From NCBI GenBank assembly GCA_014534235.1, contig JACVRW010000013.1, positions 1-42,874 on the forward strand: a stretch of DNA of 42,874 nt, in the 5' to 3' direction. Shown piece by piece: positions 17,515 to 25,179 of this stretch. Every line of letters starts with the position of its first letter. Within the stretch, counting starts at the first letter, position 1. The DNA is from Thermoleophilaceae bacterium (GTDB lineage Bacteria; Actinomycetota; Thermoleophilia; Solirubrobacterales; Thermoleophilaceae). A program made the position numbers and the translations under genes. Under the pieces are notes generated by a model. The model was not told the DNA's origin. It saw only the letters and a program-made list of their open reading frames with translations, and searched no databases.

Positions 17515-18474
17515 GTGGCCCTTCCACTCGCGCCTCCGATCCAGCCTCAGCTGGCCCGCTCGGCGAACGACCTGCCCGCCGGCGACGGCTGGTGCTTCGA
17601 GCCGAAGTGGGACGGCTTCCGGACGATCGTCTTCCGCGACGGCGCGGACGTACACCTCCAGAGCCGCAACGGTCGCCCAATGAACCGCTACTTCCCGGAC
17701 GTCATCGACCAGGTCCGCCGGGTGCCGGCGGAGCGCCTCGTCCTGGACGGCGAGATGATCGTGATGGTCGACGGGATCCAGGAGTTCGACCTGCTCTCGC
17801 AGCGAATCCACCCGGCCGCCTCCCGGGTGGATCGCCTCGCTCGCGAAACGCCCGCCGAGTTCGTGGCGTTCGACCTGCTCGCCGAGGGTGACGAGACGCT
17901 TTTCGACCTGCCCTATCTCGAGCGCCGCAAACGGCTCGAGAGCGTGGTGGCAGACCCGGTGCGGCTCACACCCATCACCGCGGAACCGGAGGCCGCTCGC
18001 GAGTGGCTCGCCGGCACGGGCGAGGGCGTGATCGCCAAGGAAGACTCCGCCCCGTACCGCCCCGGAGAGCGCACCGGCATGCTGAAGATCAAGCGAGTGC
18101 GTACGGCCGACACGGTGGTCATGGCCTTCCGATTCGGCAAGGAGCCGGACACGGTCGGCTCGCTGATCCTGGGCCTCAACGACGAAAACGGCGAGCTCCA
18201 CGTCGTCGGGCACACCTCCAGCTTCCGGGCTAAGCAGAAGCGCGAGCTCCTCGGCCTGCTCGAGCCGTACCGGACCTACGAGCGCGGCTCCGGCGAGCCG
18301 AGCCGCTGGAAGTCCGAGGAGGAGCTGGTCTGGGAGGGCCTGCGGCCGGAGCTGGTCTGCGAGGTCGCCTTCGACCACATAACCGGGCAGCGGATACGCC
18401 ACGGAGCGAAGTTCCTGCGCTGGCGAACCGACAAGGACCCTCAGGACTGCCTGCTCACGCAGCTGCGGGAGTGA
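17515..18474 (+). CDS. ligC: ATP-dependent DNA ligase, LigC type
   Basis: 319 residues with a nucleotidyltransferase domain and an OB fold, no Ku, primase or phosphoesterase domain. Ligase motif I is EPKWDGFRTIVF (adenylated Lys near residue 30), then SRNGRPMNRYFPD (Ia), LDGEMIV, EFVAFDLLAEG (III/IIIa), GEGVIAKE (IV) and LKIKRVRTAD (V). The length and pattern match mycobacterial LigC. Those enzymes have been linked to backup end joining and to base excision repair; the role here is not shown. GTG start. A macrodomain gene follows about 200 bp downstream, after the tandem hairpins. Confidence 0.93.
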   Translation: MALPLAPPIQPQLARSANDLPAGDGWCFEPKWDGFRTIVFRDGADVHLQSRNGRPMNRYFPDVIDQVRRVPAERLVLDGEMIVMVDGIQEFDLLSQRIHPAASRVDRLARETPAEFVAFDLLAEGDETLFDLPYLERRKRLESVVADPVRLTPITAEPEAAREWLAGTGEGVIAKEDSAPYRPGERTGMLKIKRVRTADTVVMAFRFGKEPDTVGSLILGLNDENGELHVVGHTSSFRAKQKRELLGLLEPYRTYERGSGEPSRWKSEEELVWEGLRPELVCEVAFDHITGQRIRHGAKFLRWRTDKDPQDCLLTQLRE

Positions 18475-18560
18475 TCCTCAGGCTGATGCTCGCGGCGCTC
18501 GCGCGCCGCCTTCGTCATGGCGACGAACCGCCGAGCGGAGATCGACAGGTCGAGTTAGGT

Positions 18561-18661
18561 CCCGAGCGAAGCGACGGGTTTTGTCAAGTAATTCGAAAAC
18601 CCGAGCGAAGCGACGGGTTTTGTCAAGTAATTCGAAAACCCCGAGCGAAGCGACGGGTTTT
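18561..18661. repeat. Three tandem 39/40-bp repeats each with a GCGAAGC hairpin
   Basis: Three copies of a unit beginning CCGAGCGAAGCGACGGGTTT start at 18562, 18601 and 18641 (spacing 39 and 40). The first two are followed by an identical TTGTCAAGTAATTCGAAAAC spacer; the third diverges at TCGTCAACATG. The second and third copies form a stem of AAAACCCG with CGGGTTTT, and the loop holds the heptamer GCGAAGC, known for making an unusually stable DNA mini-hairpin. The stems end in a T run, so they could terminate ligC transcription. A frame (18471-18674) passes through the repeats but encodes only the repeat itself, so I do not call it a gene. Confidence 0.85.
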
Positions 18662-18677
18662 CGTCAACATGTGACCG

Positions 18678-19175
18678 GTGGCTGAGCTCGAGGTGATGCA
18701 GGCGGATGTGACCAAGCTCGAGCTCGATGCGATCGCGAACGCCGCCAACACCCAGCTGAAGCACGGGGGCGGTGTGGCGGGGGCGATCTCCCGCGCCGGC
18801 GGGCCGGACGTCCAGCGCGAGTCCGACGAGAAGGCGCCGATCGGCCTCGGGGAAGCGGTCGAGACGACCGCCGGCGACATGCCCGCCAAATGGGTCATCC
18901 ATGCCGCCACCATGGAGCTCGGCGGCCCGACGTCCGCCGAGATCATCGAGCGCGCCACCCGCTCCACGCTGGCGAAAGCGGAGGAGCTCGGCTGCCGCTC
19001 GCTCGCGCTCGTCGCCTTCGGTACGGGCGTCGGGGGCTTCCCGCTCGACGAGGCCGCGCGGCTCATGGTCCGTGTCGCACGCGAGCACCAGGGCGGGCTC
19101 GAGCGGATCGTTTTCGCGGTGCACGGCGACGAGGCCGACCACGCGTTCCGCCAGGCCGTTGGGTCGAGAAACTAG
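18678..19175 (+). CDS. Macrodomain (ADP-ribose-binding) protein
   Basis: Single macrodomain of 165 residues. It begins MAELEVMQADVTKLELDAIA, with the ADP-ribose loop NAANTQLKHGGGVAGAISRA and the second phosphate-binding loop ALVAFGTGVGGFPLDEAA; WVIHAAT sits between them. Such proteins bind, and often hydrolyse, ADP-ribosyl groups or O-acetyl-ADP-ribose. The common catalytic Asn-Asn-Gly pattern is largely kept as NAANT...HGGGV. GTG start with a weak upstream site; the last tandem hairpin ends 16 bp before it. Being next to ligC, a role in ADP-ribose turnover around DNA repair is possible but only by position. Confidence 0.9.
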   Translation: MAELEVMQADVTKLELDAIANAANTQLKHGGGVAGAISRAGGPDVQRESDEKAPIGLGEAVETTAGDMPAKWVIHAATMELGGPTSAEIIERATRSTLAKAEELGCRSLALVAFGTGVGGFPLDEAARLMVRVAREHQGGLERIVFAVHGDEADHAFRQAVGSRN

Positions 19176-19208
19176 AGAAACCGGCAGTGAAGCGAGCGCT
19201 TCGATCCG

Positions 19209-19607
19209 CTACGGAGCAATGACCGCCACAGCGGTGTGCTCGCGTGCGGCCACACCGAGCCTTTGGTCTGTCGTGAGCAAAGCGGCGTCGAGCGCCTCCG
19301 CGAGGGCCAGGTAGAGGGCGTCGGCCGAGGTGAACTTGCCCCGAAGCCGCCACGCCCGCCGCAGGAGCGGACGCGGCGGATGCAGCGCGATCCGCTGGTC
19401 GAGATAGAACACCAAGGACTGCTCGGCGCGGGCGGAAGCGAGGCGGGCACCCAGCTCCCACCGACGGAGGACCCCCGCGATCTCGAGATCGAGAGTGGCG
19501 GGGGCGTGGACCTCGGCGTCGTCGGAGAGCAGATGGTCCGCGACGAAGCCCGACTGGGGCGTCCGCAAGAGCAGTTCGAGCACGGCCGAGGCGTCGACGA
19601 CGATCAA
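19209..19607 (-). CDS. vapC: PIN-domain toxin, VapC-like
   Basis: 132 residues of PIN-domain ribonuclease. The four expected acidic positions are visible: Asp5 in MIVVDASAVLE, Glu in LDLEIAGVLRRWE near residue 42, Asp in FTSADALYLALAEAL near 95, and Asp in LLTTDQRL near 114. VapC toxins cleave RNA and are inhibited by VapB. The ATG overlaps the antitoxin stop (19604-19607), the classical antitoxin-then-toxin order. Specific RNA target unknown. Confidence 0.9.
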   Translation of the reverse strand: MIVVDASAVLELLLRTPQSGFVADHLLSDDAEVHAPATLDLEIAGVLRRWELGARLASARAEQSLVFYLDQRIALHPPRPLLRRAWRLRGKFTSADALYLALAEALDAALLTTDQRLGVAAREHTAVAVIAP

Positions 19608-19843
19608 CGGGGTTCGCCGCGCTCGCGCAGCTCGCGCACGGCGTCGGCCGGCGCCTCGCCGACGTCCGCGGGCTCCAGCCGGCGGAGGCGCTCGCGGAGC
19701 TCCGCCGGCGTGGGCGAGCGGGCAATCCGCTCGAGCTCCCGCCGGAGGTGCTCGGAGAGGGACTGGCCCTGCTGGGCAGCGCGCGTCTTCAGCGTCCGGT
19801 GGACGTCCTCAGGCACGTCACGGATCTGCACGAGGCGCGGCAT
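19604..19843 (-). CDS. vapB: Ribbon-helix-helix antitoxin, VapB/FitA-like
   Basis: 79 residues. The N-terminal MPRLVQIRDVPEDVHRTLKT plus GQSLSEHLRRELERIA is a ribbon-helix-helix DNA-binding domain of the FitA/Arc type; the charged Glu/Arg-rich C-terminal tail (from about residue 45) should wrap the toxin. It should neutralise the PIN protein downstream and repress its own promoter. That promoter must lie in the 24 bp shared with the divergent glycerate kinase gene. ATG start; leaderless start is plausible. Confidence 0.88.
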   Translation of the reverse strand: MPRLVQIRDVPEDVHRTLKTRAAQQGQSLSEHLRRELERIARSPTPAELRERLRRLEPADVGEAPADAVRELRERGEPR

Positions 19844-19867
19844 GCACAGCGTATGCTAACAGCCTCC
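19840..19867. promoter_or_regulatory. Shared promoter/operator between vapB and glycerate kinase
   Basis: Only 24 bp separate the two divergent starts. The plus strand carries TATGCT (19852-19857), a TANNNT -10 element 10 bp before the kinase ATG. The minus strand carries TAGCAT (19858-19853), 9 bp before the vapB ATG. A short inverted repeat GCAT...ATGC (19840-19856) covers both and could be the autoregulatory antitoxin site. Both transcripts would be leaderless. Inference from spacing and consensus only. Confidence 0.4.
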
Positions 19868-20839
19868 ATGCATGCAGTGCTCGTAGCCCCGGACTCGTTC
19901 AAGGGCACCTTTGCGGCCCGTGAGGTCGCGGCCGCGATCGCTCGCGGGCTGCGCGCCGGGGGGCGCGGGGCCGAGGAGCTACCCGTCGCGGACGGCGGCG
20001 AGGGGACGATGGATGTACTCGTCGGCGCCGTCGGCGGCGAGCTGCACACGGCCACCGTGAGCGATCCGCTCGGCCGGCCCGTGGAGGCTCGGTTCGCGAT
20101 CCTCCCCGACGGCACCGGCGTCGTCGAGACAGCGGAGGCGAGCGGCCTCGGCCTCGTCGACGAGGAGGAGCGGGACGCCTGGGCGGCGTCGACGCGCGGC
20201 ACCGGCGAGCTGATCGCCGCAGCCGCGCAGGCCGGCGCCGAGCGAGTGATCGTCACCGTGGGCGGCTCGGCCACGACCGACGGTGGCGCCGGCGCGCTCG
20301 AGGCGCTCGACGAGGCCGGCGCCCACGTCGAGATCGACGTGCTCACCGACGTGCGCACCCCGTTCGAGCAGGCCGCGAGCGTATTTGGCCCGCAGAAGGG
20401 CGCCGACCCGTCGATGGTGAAGCGCCTCGAGCGCCGCCTCCACCGCCTCGCCGACGGTTTTCATCGCGACCCCCGCGGCGAACCGATGACCGGCGCCGCC
20501 GGCGGGCTCTCCGGTGGGCTTTGGGCGCAGCACGGCGCGCGCCTCGTGCCCGGCGCGCCGTTCGTGCTGGACGCGATCGGCTTCGACGAGCGGATGCGCG
20601 GTGCCACCTTCGTCGTGACCGGCGAGGGCCGGCTGGACGAGCAGACGCTCCAGGGCAAGATCGTCGGCGAGGTCGCCACGCGGTGCCGGCAGAACGGGGT
20701 CGCCTGCCACGCCGTGGTGGGCCGCAACGCGCTCGAGCCGTTCCAGGAGCGACTCCTCGATCTGGCGTCGGTCACCGAGGCGACGACGCTCGAGGAGCTG
20801 GAGGAGGCGGGGCGGAGACTTGTTGAGTGCCCCACATAG
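19868..20839 (+). CDS. Glycerate kinase (GlxK/GckA type, glycerate 2-kinase)
   Basis: 323 residues beginning MHAVLVAPDSFKGTFAAREV, the diagnostic N-terminus of the family. Other motifs are ELPVADGGEGTMDVLVGAVG, VETAEASGLGLV, STRGTGELIAAAAQAGAERV, TVGGSATTDGGAG, GAAGGLSGGL and TGEGRLDEQTLQGK. It phosphorylates D-glycerate with ATP; this class usually yields 2-phosphoglycerate. At 323 residues it is shorter than the typical 370-380. It is next to genes for glucosylglycerate synthesis on the other strand, so it may recover glycerate from that compatible solute (inference). I start at ATG 19868, since upstream sequence is antisense to vapB. Confidence 0.93.
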   Translation: MHAVLVAPDSFKGTFAAREVAAAIARGLRAGGRGAEELPVADGGEGTMDVLVGAVGGELHTATVSDPLGRPVEARFAILPDGTGVVETAEASGLGLVDEEERDAWAASTRGTGELIAAAAQAGAERVIVTVGGSATTDGGAGALEALDEAGAHVEIDVLTDVRTPFEQAASVFGPQKGADPSMVKRLERRLHRLADGFHRDPRGEPMTGAAGGLSGGLWAQHGARLVPGAPFVLDAIGFDERMRGATFVVTGEGRLDEQTLQGKIVGEVATRCRQNGVACHAVVGRNALEPFQERLLDLASVTEATTLEELEEAGRRLVECPT

Positions 20840-20841
20840 CG

Positions 20842-20867
20842 ACGGGCGCTCCCGGGGGAGCGCCCGT
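20842..20867. terminator. Hairpin between convergent genes
   Basis: A perfect 12-bp stem, ACGGGCGCTCCC (20842-20853) with GGGAGCGCCCGT (20856-20867), and a 2-base loop lies directly after the glycerate kinase stop and before the end of the convergent HAD gene. There is no T run on either side, so it is a stem-only terminator or a bidirectional transcript-end hairpin. Confidence 0.7.
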
Positions 20868-20914
20868 GCTGCCTCACCCGTGCGGCGGTTGGGGCCGCCG
20901 CAGCACTGCGTATA

Positions 20915-21736
20915 TTAGCGAAGATTGTAACGATGATCACGAGATTCCGCGAGCGCGCGGATCACGGCCTCGTAGAAGCCCTCGCTCATCGCGGCCTCGG
21001 TCCGCTCCACGTTCGGATAGCCGGAGATATCGCCCGCGGCCGCGTTCGACACGAGGAACAGGCGCCCCACCACCTCCGCCACATCGAGGTCTTCGCGGGA
21101 GTCCCCCACGGCGATGCACTCGTCACGTGAGTACCCCCGCGCGCGCATGTGGTGGGCGACCGCGCCGGCCTTCGAGGTCACGGCCGGTATCAGGTGGTAC
21201 GCGTGCGGCTGTCCGGGGAGCTCGAGCGCCGTCTCGCGCCGCGAGATCTCCCCGTTGTCCACGAGCCGCAGGTACTCGTATCCCTCCGCCGCGAGGAGCA
21301 TGTTCGCCTCGTCCGGGTCGACCAGCCCACGGAAGAGGTGTGAGACCTCGCGGTCGAGGTGCCACGGCGAGTGCATCTCGAGCCGCCCCGCGTAGCGCTG
21401 TAGCAGCAGGTCCGGAGCGCCGGACTCGGCGATTTGAGCATGGATCGTGGTCCCCTCGCGCGGCTGAAGCTCTCCCGTGAGGAACGTCAGCTCGCCGTCG
21501 ATGACCATCCCGGAGCCGACCTCGAAGATGTAGGAGGTCTGGCCGAGAAGACGAGCGTCCTCCATCACCTGTGCCCGCCGGCGGCCGGACTTGATCACCA
21601 CCTCCGCCCCCGCCCGGTGGCACGCCTCTAGGGCCCGCGCCGCGAGCAGCGTGAACTCGCCGTCCGCGGTGCGGAAGAGCGAGGCGCCCTTGCCGAGCAT
21701 GGTGCCGTCGAGGTCCGTGTACACGCAGCGAATCAA
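20915..21736 (-). CDS. HAD-IIB phosphatase, probable glucosyl-3-phosphoglycerate phosphatase
   Basis: 273 residues. HAD motif I YTDLDGTMLGKG (DxDGT) is at residues 6-17, motif II KSGRRRAQV near 49, motif III Lys in TSKAGAVAHHM near 188, motif IV GDSREDLDVAEVVG near 210. The Cof-type (IIB) cap and length match mannosyl-3-phosphoglycerate phosphatases and sucrose-phosphate phosphatases. Lying 45 bp downstream of gpgS in the same direction, it is the likely phosphatase that converts glucosyl-3-phosphoglycerate to glucosylglycerate; substrate is inferred from position. TTG start at 21736. It converges on glycerate kinase, with a hairpin between. Confidence 0.85.
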   Translation of the reverse strand: MIRCVYTDLDGTMLGKGASLFRTADGEFTLLAARALEACHRAGAEVVIKSGRRRAQVMEDARLLGQTSYIFEVGSGMVIDGELTFLTGELQPREGTTIHAQIAESGAPDLLLQRYAGRLEMHSPWHLDREVSHLFRGLVDPDEANMLLAAEGYEYLRLVDNGEISRRETALELPGQPHAYHLIPAVTSKAGAVAHHMRARGYSRDECIAVGDSREDLDVAEVVGRLFLVSNAAAGDISGYPNVERTEAAMSEGFYEAVIRALAESRDHRYNLR

Positions 21737-21781
21737 GAGGCGCAGGCTAGTGCTCCCGGACCGGCCGGGGGGCGCCGAGAG

Positions 21782-22672
21782 CTACGCGCGCGCTCGAATC
21801 AAGGCGTAGGGCGGCCGCTCGATGATCTCGACCTGGATCAGCTGCCCGTCGGCGGTCTGGAGCGGGGGCGCGTGATCGTCGCGGAGCCTGCCGTCCGCGC
21901 GGAGCCGCTCGAGCACCACCCGCAACACGGCGTAGGCCATCGGGCCGAGCTGCGGCAGCGGCTGGTGATAGTTGTGCCGCACGTCGAGGTCCACCTGCGC
22001 CATGCCGTACGTGCCGCCGAGCTCATCGCGAGCATGCAGCAGCATCGAGGTCTCGATCGCATACCCGGTGGCGAACGGCAGGCGATCGAAGAAGTTGCGG
22101 CGCGCGGCGACCTCGCCGGCGAGCGGCTGGATGAACGCGGCGAGCGCCGGATAGAAAGCCGAGAGCAGTGGACGCGCCGTGAGCTCGGTCACGCGACCGC
22201 CGTCGATCGGTCGGATCTCACCGTCGGCCGTCGTGAATGGCCGCCGGAAGAACGCCTTCACGAAGCGCACGTCGTCATGACACAGAAGCGGGCCGAGCAT
22301 GCCCGTGGCGAAGTGCGCCGAGAACGCGCGCGTGTCCGAGTCGAGGTAGACGATCAGATCGCCGCGGGCGACGGACAGCGCCCGCCACATGGCGTCGCCC
22401 TTCCCGAGCGCCTGTCCGAACTCCGGCAGGAGCTCGGATTCCTGGTGCACCTCGGCGCCGAGGCTCGCGGCGATGTCCGCGGTGCCGTCCTCCGACGCCG
22501 CGTCCACGACGAGGATCTGGTCGATCAGCGGGTCCAGTATCCGGAGCTGCTCGATGATCGGCCCGATCGTGTCGGCGACCTCGCGCGCCGGCAGGACCAC
22601 CGTCACGCTTTCCCGCTTTCGCTCTAGCAGCCGCTCCAGCGGGAAGTCCGAGTGATGAAAGGAGCGGATCAA
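21782..22672 (-). CDS. gpgS: Glucosyl-3-phosphoglycerate synthase (GT81)
   Basis: 296-residue GT-A glycosyltransferase. It starts MIRSFHHSDFPLERLLERKR; VTVVLPAREVADTIG and ILVVDAASEDGTADIA form the nucleotide-sugar fold, and VYLDSDTRAF has the metal-binding DxD. Family hallmarks LGKGDAMWRALSVARGD, KAFFRRPF, GRVTELTARPLLSAFYPAL, QPLAGEVAARR, PFATGYAIETSML and QVDLDVRHNYHQPL match mycobacterial GpgS. It transfers glucose from NDP-glucose to 3-phosphoglycerate, giving the precursor of glucosylglycerate and, in mycobacteria, of methylglucose lipopolysaccharides. TTG start, 22 bp from the divergent helicase GTG. Confidence 0.94.
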   Translation of the reverse strand: MIRSFHHSDFPLERLLERKRESVTVVLPAREVADTIGPIIEQLRILDPLIDQILVVDAASEDGTADIAASLGAEVHQESELLPEFGQALGKGDAMWRALSVARGDLIVYLDSDTRAFSAHFATGMLGPLLCHDDVRFVKAFFRRPFTTADGEIRPIDGGRVTELTARPLLSAFYPALAAFIQPLAGEVAARRNFFDRLPFATGYAIETSMLLHARDELGGTYGMAQVDLDVRHNYHQPLPQLGPMAYAVLRVVLERLRADGRLRDDHAPPLQTADGQLIQVEIIERPPYALIRARA

Positions 22673-22694
22673 GGGACGCGTACTATGGCAACCC

Positions 22695-24965
22695 GTGGGC
22701 CGTGTGCGGACGTCCTACCCGTGGCAGCCTATTGTCGAAACAGGCGCGGAGGAAGAGCTCGTCGAGCGCACCTACGAGGAGCCCCGAGCGGGCGCCGCCA
22801 CGCCGGTTCCAGACGACCTCCATCCGGCGCTCTTCGACGCCCTCTCGGGCGTGGGAATCGATCAGCTCTGGTCGCATCAGGCCGACGCGCTCGAGGCTTC
22901 TCGGCGGGGGCACACAATCGTCACGACCGGCACGGCGAGCGGCAAGTCGCTCGCGTTCAACCTACCCGTGCTCGACACCCTGGCGACGGATCTCTCCGCC
23001 CGCGCCTTCTACCTGTATCCGACCAAGGCGCTGGCCCAGGACCAGGCGCGCAAGCTTGCTGAGCTGGGCAGGCGCTTCCTGCGCCACGCGATCTACGACG
23101 GCGACACGCCCCGCGAGGAGCGGCGAGCGATCCGCCAGCGCTCGAATCTGATCCTCACGAACCCCGACATGCTGCACGTTGGCGTGTTGCCGAACCATCG
23201 CTCATGGGGCGACGCGCTGGCGAACCTCGCCTGGGTGGTGGTGGACGAGGCGCACGTGTACCGCGGCGTGTTCGGCTCCCACGTGGCCAACGTCCTGCGC
23301 CGGCTGCGACGCTTGGCCCGCGCCTACGGGAGCGAGCCGCGCTTCATCCTGACGAGCGCGACGATCGCCAACCCGCGCGACCTGGCCGAGCGGCTGACCG
23401 GCGTGGACTTCCAGCTCGTCGACCGCGACGGGGCGCCCCGCGCGGAGCGCGAGATCGCGATGTGGAACCCGCCGCTCGTGGACGAGCGGCTCGGCAGGCG
23501 TGCTTCCGCGCTGTCCGAGGCGGCGGGTCTCCTCGCAGGACTTGCGGAGCGCGATGTGCGCACGATCTGCTTCCTCAACTCGCGCCGCGGCGTGGAGCTG
23601 ATCCAGCGCTACGCCCGCCTGCGCCTGGAGGACTCGGGGCGGCCCGACCTTGCCGCGCGGATTGCGCCCTACCGCGCCGGCTACACGCCGGCGCAGCGTC
23701 GTGAGCTCGAGAGCCGGCTGGCGGGCGGCGAGCTGCTCGCGGTCGTCGCGACGAACGCGCTCGAGCTCGGCATCGACGTCGGCGACCTCGACGCCGCTGT
23801 GTGCGTCACGTTCCCGGGCACGGTGGCGAGCCTCCGTCAGATGTGGGGACGCGCCGGCCGCCGCGCCCCCGGCCTCGCCATGTACGTGGCCGGCGAGGAC
23901 GCACTCGACCAGTTCTTCTGCCGTCATCCCGACGAGTTCCTCGAGCGTCCGGTGGAGCGGGCGATCCTCGACCACGAGTCCGAGGAGATCCATCTCACGC
24001 ATCTGGCGGCCGCCGCCTATGAGCTGCCGCTGACGCCGGAGGACGAGGACGTCTTTGGGCCGCGCTGGGAGGAGCACGCCGAGCGCCTCGTGAAGCAGGG
24101 ACGTCTCCGCGAGCGCGGTGGCCGCTACCTGCCGCGCGGCCCCGGTTACCCGGCGGCGCGCATCGCGCTGCGCTCGTCCTCACCCGACTCGGTCGCCATC
24201 GTCGAGGGCGAGGCCGGAGAGCTGATCGGGACCGTCGAGGCCGCTCGGGCCTGTTCGGCGGTCCACCCGGGGGCCGTCTACCTGCACATGGGCCGGGCGT
24301 ACGAGGTGGAGGACCTCGACCTGGAGCCGCACCGCGCGCTGGTCCGCCCGTTCGACGGCGACTGGTACACGCAGCCGAAGAAGGAGTCAGAGACCTACAT
24401 CGAGCAGGTCCGCGACCGGCGTGACGCCTGCGGCGTCGAGCTCTCCTTCGGGATCGTCTCGGTCGTCGAGCAGGTGGTCGCCTACCAGAAGAAGCGGGTG
24501 GCCGACCACGCCGTGCTCGACCTGCTGGCCCTCGACATGCCCGAGCAGGAGTTCGTCACGCAGGCGCTCTGGTACGAGCTGCCGGACCCGCTGCTGGCGA
24601 ACGAGTTCCCGCTCGAGGTGCTCCAGGGCTCCCTGCACGCCGCCGAGCACGGCCAGATCGCCGTTCTCCCGCTGATCGCGATGTGCGACCGCTGGGACAT
24701 CGGGGGCCTGTCCACGGCGTTCCACCACCAGACGGGCCGACCCACGATCTTCATCTACGACGGTCATCCGGGCGGGGTTGGCATCACGCGCGCGGGGTTC
24801 GAACGCTTCGAGTCGCTCGTGTCCGACGCCCTTAGGCTGATCTCCGAGTGCCCGTGCGAGTCCGGCTGCCCCTCGTGCGTCCAGTCGCCGAAGTGCGGCA
24901 ACCTGAACGAGCCGCTCGAGAAACGGGGCGCGATCGAGCTCCTTACGCGGATGCATGCGGGCTAG
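22695..24965 (+). CDS. MrfA/YprA-like superfamily 2 DNA helicase with DUF1998 zinc region
   Basis: 756 residues. Helicase motifs: LWSHQADALEASRRG (Q-like), GTASGKSLAFNLPVL (I), YPTKALAQDQ (Ia), LTNPDML, VVDEAHVYRG (II, DEAH), LTSATIANP (III), FLNSRRGVEL (IV), ATNALELGIDVGDLDAAV (V) and QMWGRAGRR (VI). The C-terminal CPCESGCPSCVQSPKCGN supplies four cysteines for a zinc site, as in DUF1998 of MrfA/Hrq1/SftH helicases. In Bacillus MrfA works with the exonuclease MrfB to repair mitomycin-type damage; no mrfB is adjacent. The GTG start lies 8 bp after a TACTAT (-10-like) sequence, so the mRNA may be leaderless. Confidence 0.92.
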   Translation: MGRVRTSYPWQPIVETGAEEELVERTYEEPRAGAATPVPDDLHPALFDALSGVGIDQLWSHQADALEASRRGHTIVTTGTASGKSLAFNLPVLDTLATDLSARAFYLYPTKALAQDQARKLAELGRRFLRHAIYDGDTPREERRAIRQRSNLILTNPDMLHVGVLPNHRSWGDALANLAWVVVDEAHVYRGVFGSHVANVLRRLRRLARAYGSEPRFILTSATIANPRDLAERLTGVDFQLVDRDGAPRAEREIAMWNPPLVDERLGRRASALSEAAGLLAGLAERDVRTICFLNSRRGVELIQRYARLRLEDSGRPDLAARIAPYRAGYTPAQRRELESRLAGGELLAVVATNALELGIDVGDLDAAVCVTFPGTVASLRQMWGRAGRRAPGLAMYVAGEDALDQFFCRHPDEFLERPVERAILDHESEEIHLTHLAAAAYELPLTPEDEDVFGPRWEEHAERLVKQGRLRERGGRYLPRGPGYPAARIALRSSSPDSVAIVEGEAGELIGTVEAARACSAVHPGAVYLHMGRAYEVEDLDLEPHRALVRPFDGDWYTQPKKESETYIEQVRDRRDACGVELSFGIVSVVEQVVAYQKKRVADHAVLDLLALDMPEQEFVTQALWYELPDPLLANEFPLEVLQGSLHAAEHGQIAVLPLIAMCDRWDIGGLSTAFHHQTGRPTIFIYDGHPGGVGITRAGFERFESLVSDALRLISECPCESGCPSCVQSPKCGNLNEPLEKRGAIELLTRMHAG

Positions 24966-25179
24966 GCGCCCATTGCTGCTTGAGCAGGGATTCCTCGGCG
25001 AGGACCGCGACTACGTCTTCATGCGCCGGCGGTCGAAGCGCTTATCGACCTTCAGCCCGGTGTGGTTGCGCCCGGGGCGCGGCGGCACCAGCGCCGCCCT
25101 GGACGGTTACCCCGGCTGCCGCGGCACGACAACGCGGGCACGCCGAGAACGGCCGATCGGCGTCACGCGCCGCCTCGAC

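Noticed and set aside
18471-18674. 67-codon open frame overlapping the ligC stop and containing a duplicated RSDGFCQVIRKP peptide
   Set aside because: The repeated peptide is only the translation of the tandem hairpin array, and no separate start signal or homologue is recognisable.
19189-19202. GAAGCG-AG-CGCTTC hairpin between the macrodomain gene and vapC
   Set aside because: Only 6 bp with a 2-base loop and no T run; too weak to call as a terminator.
24966-25179. Open plus-strand frame from the end of the helicase gene into the VOC gene
   Set aside because: Most of it is antisense to the VOC gene and the unique part has no recognisable motif on either strand.
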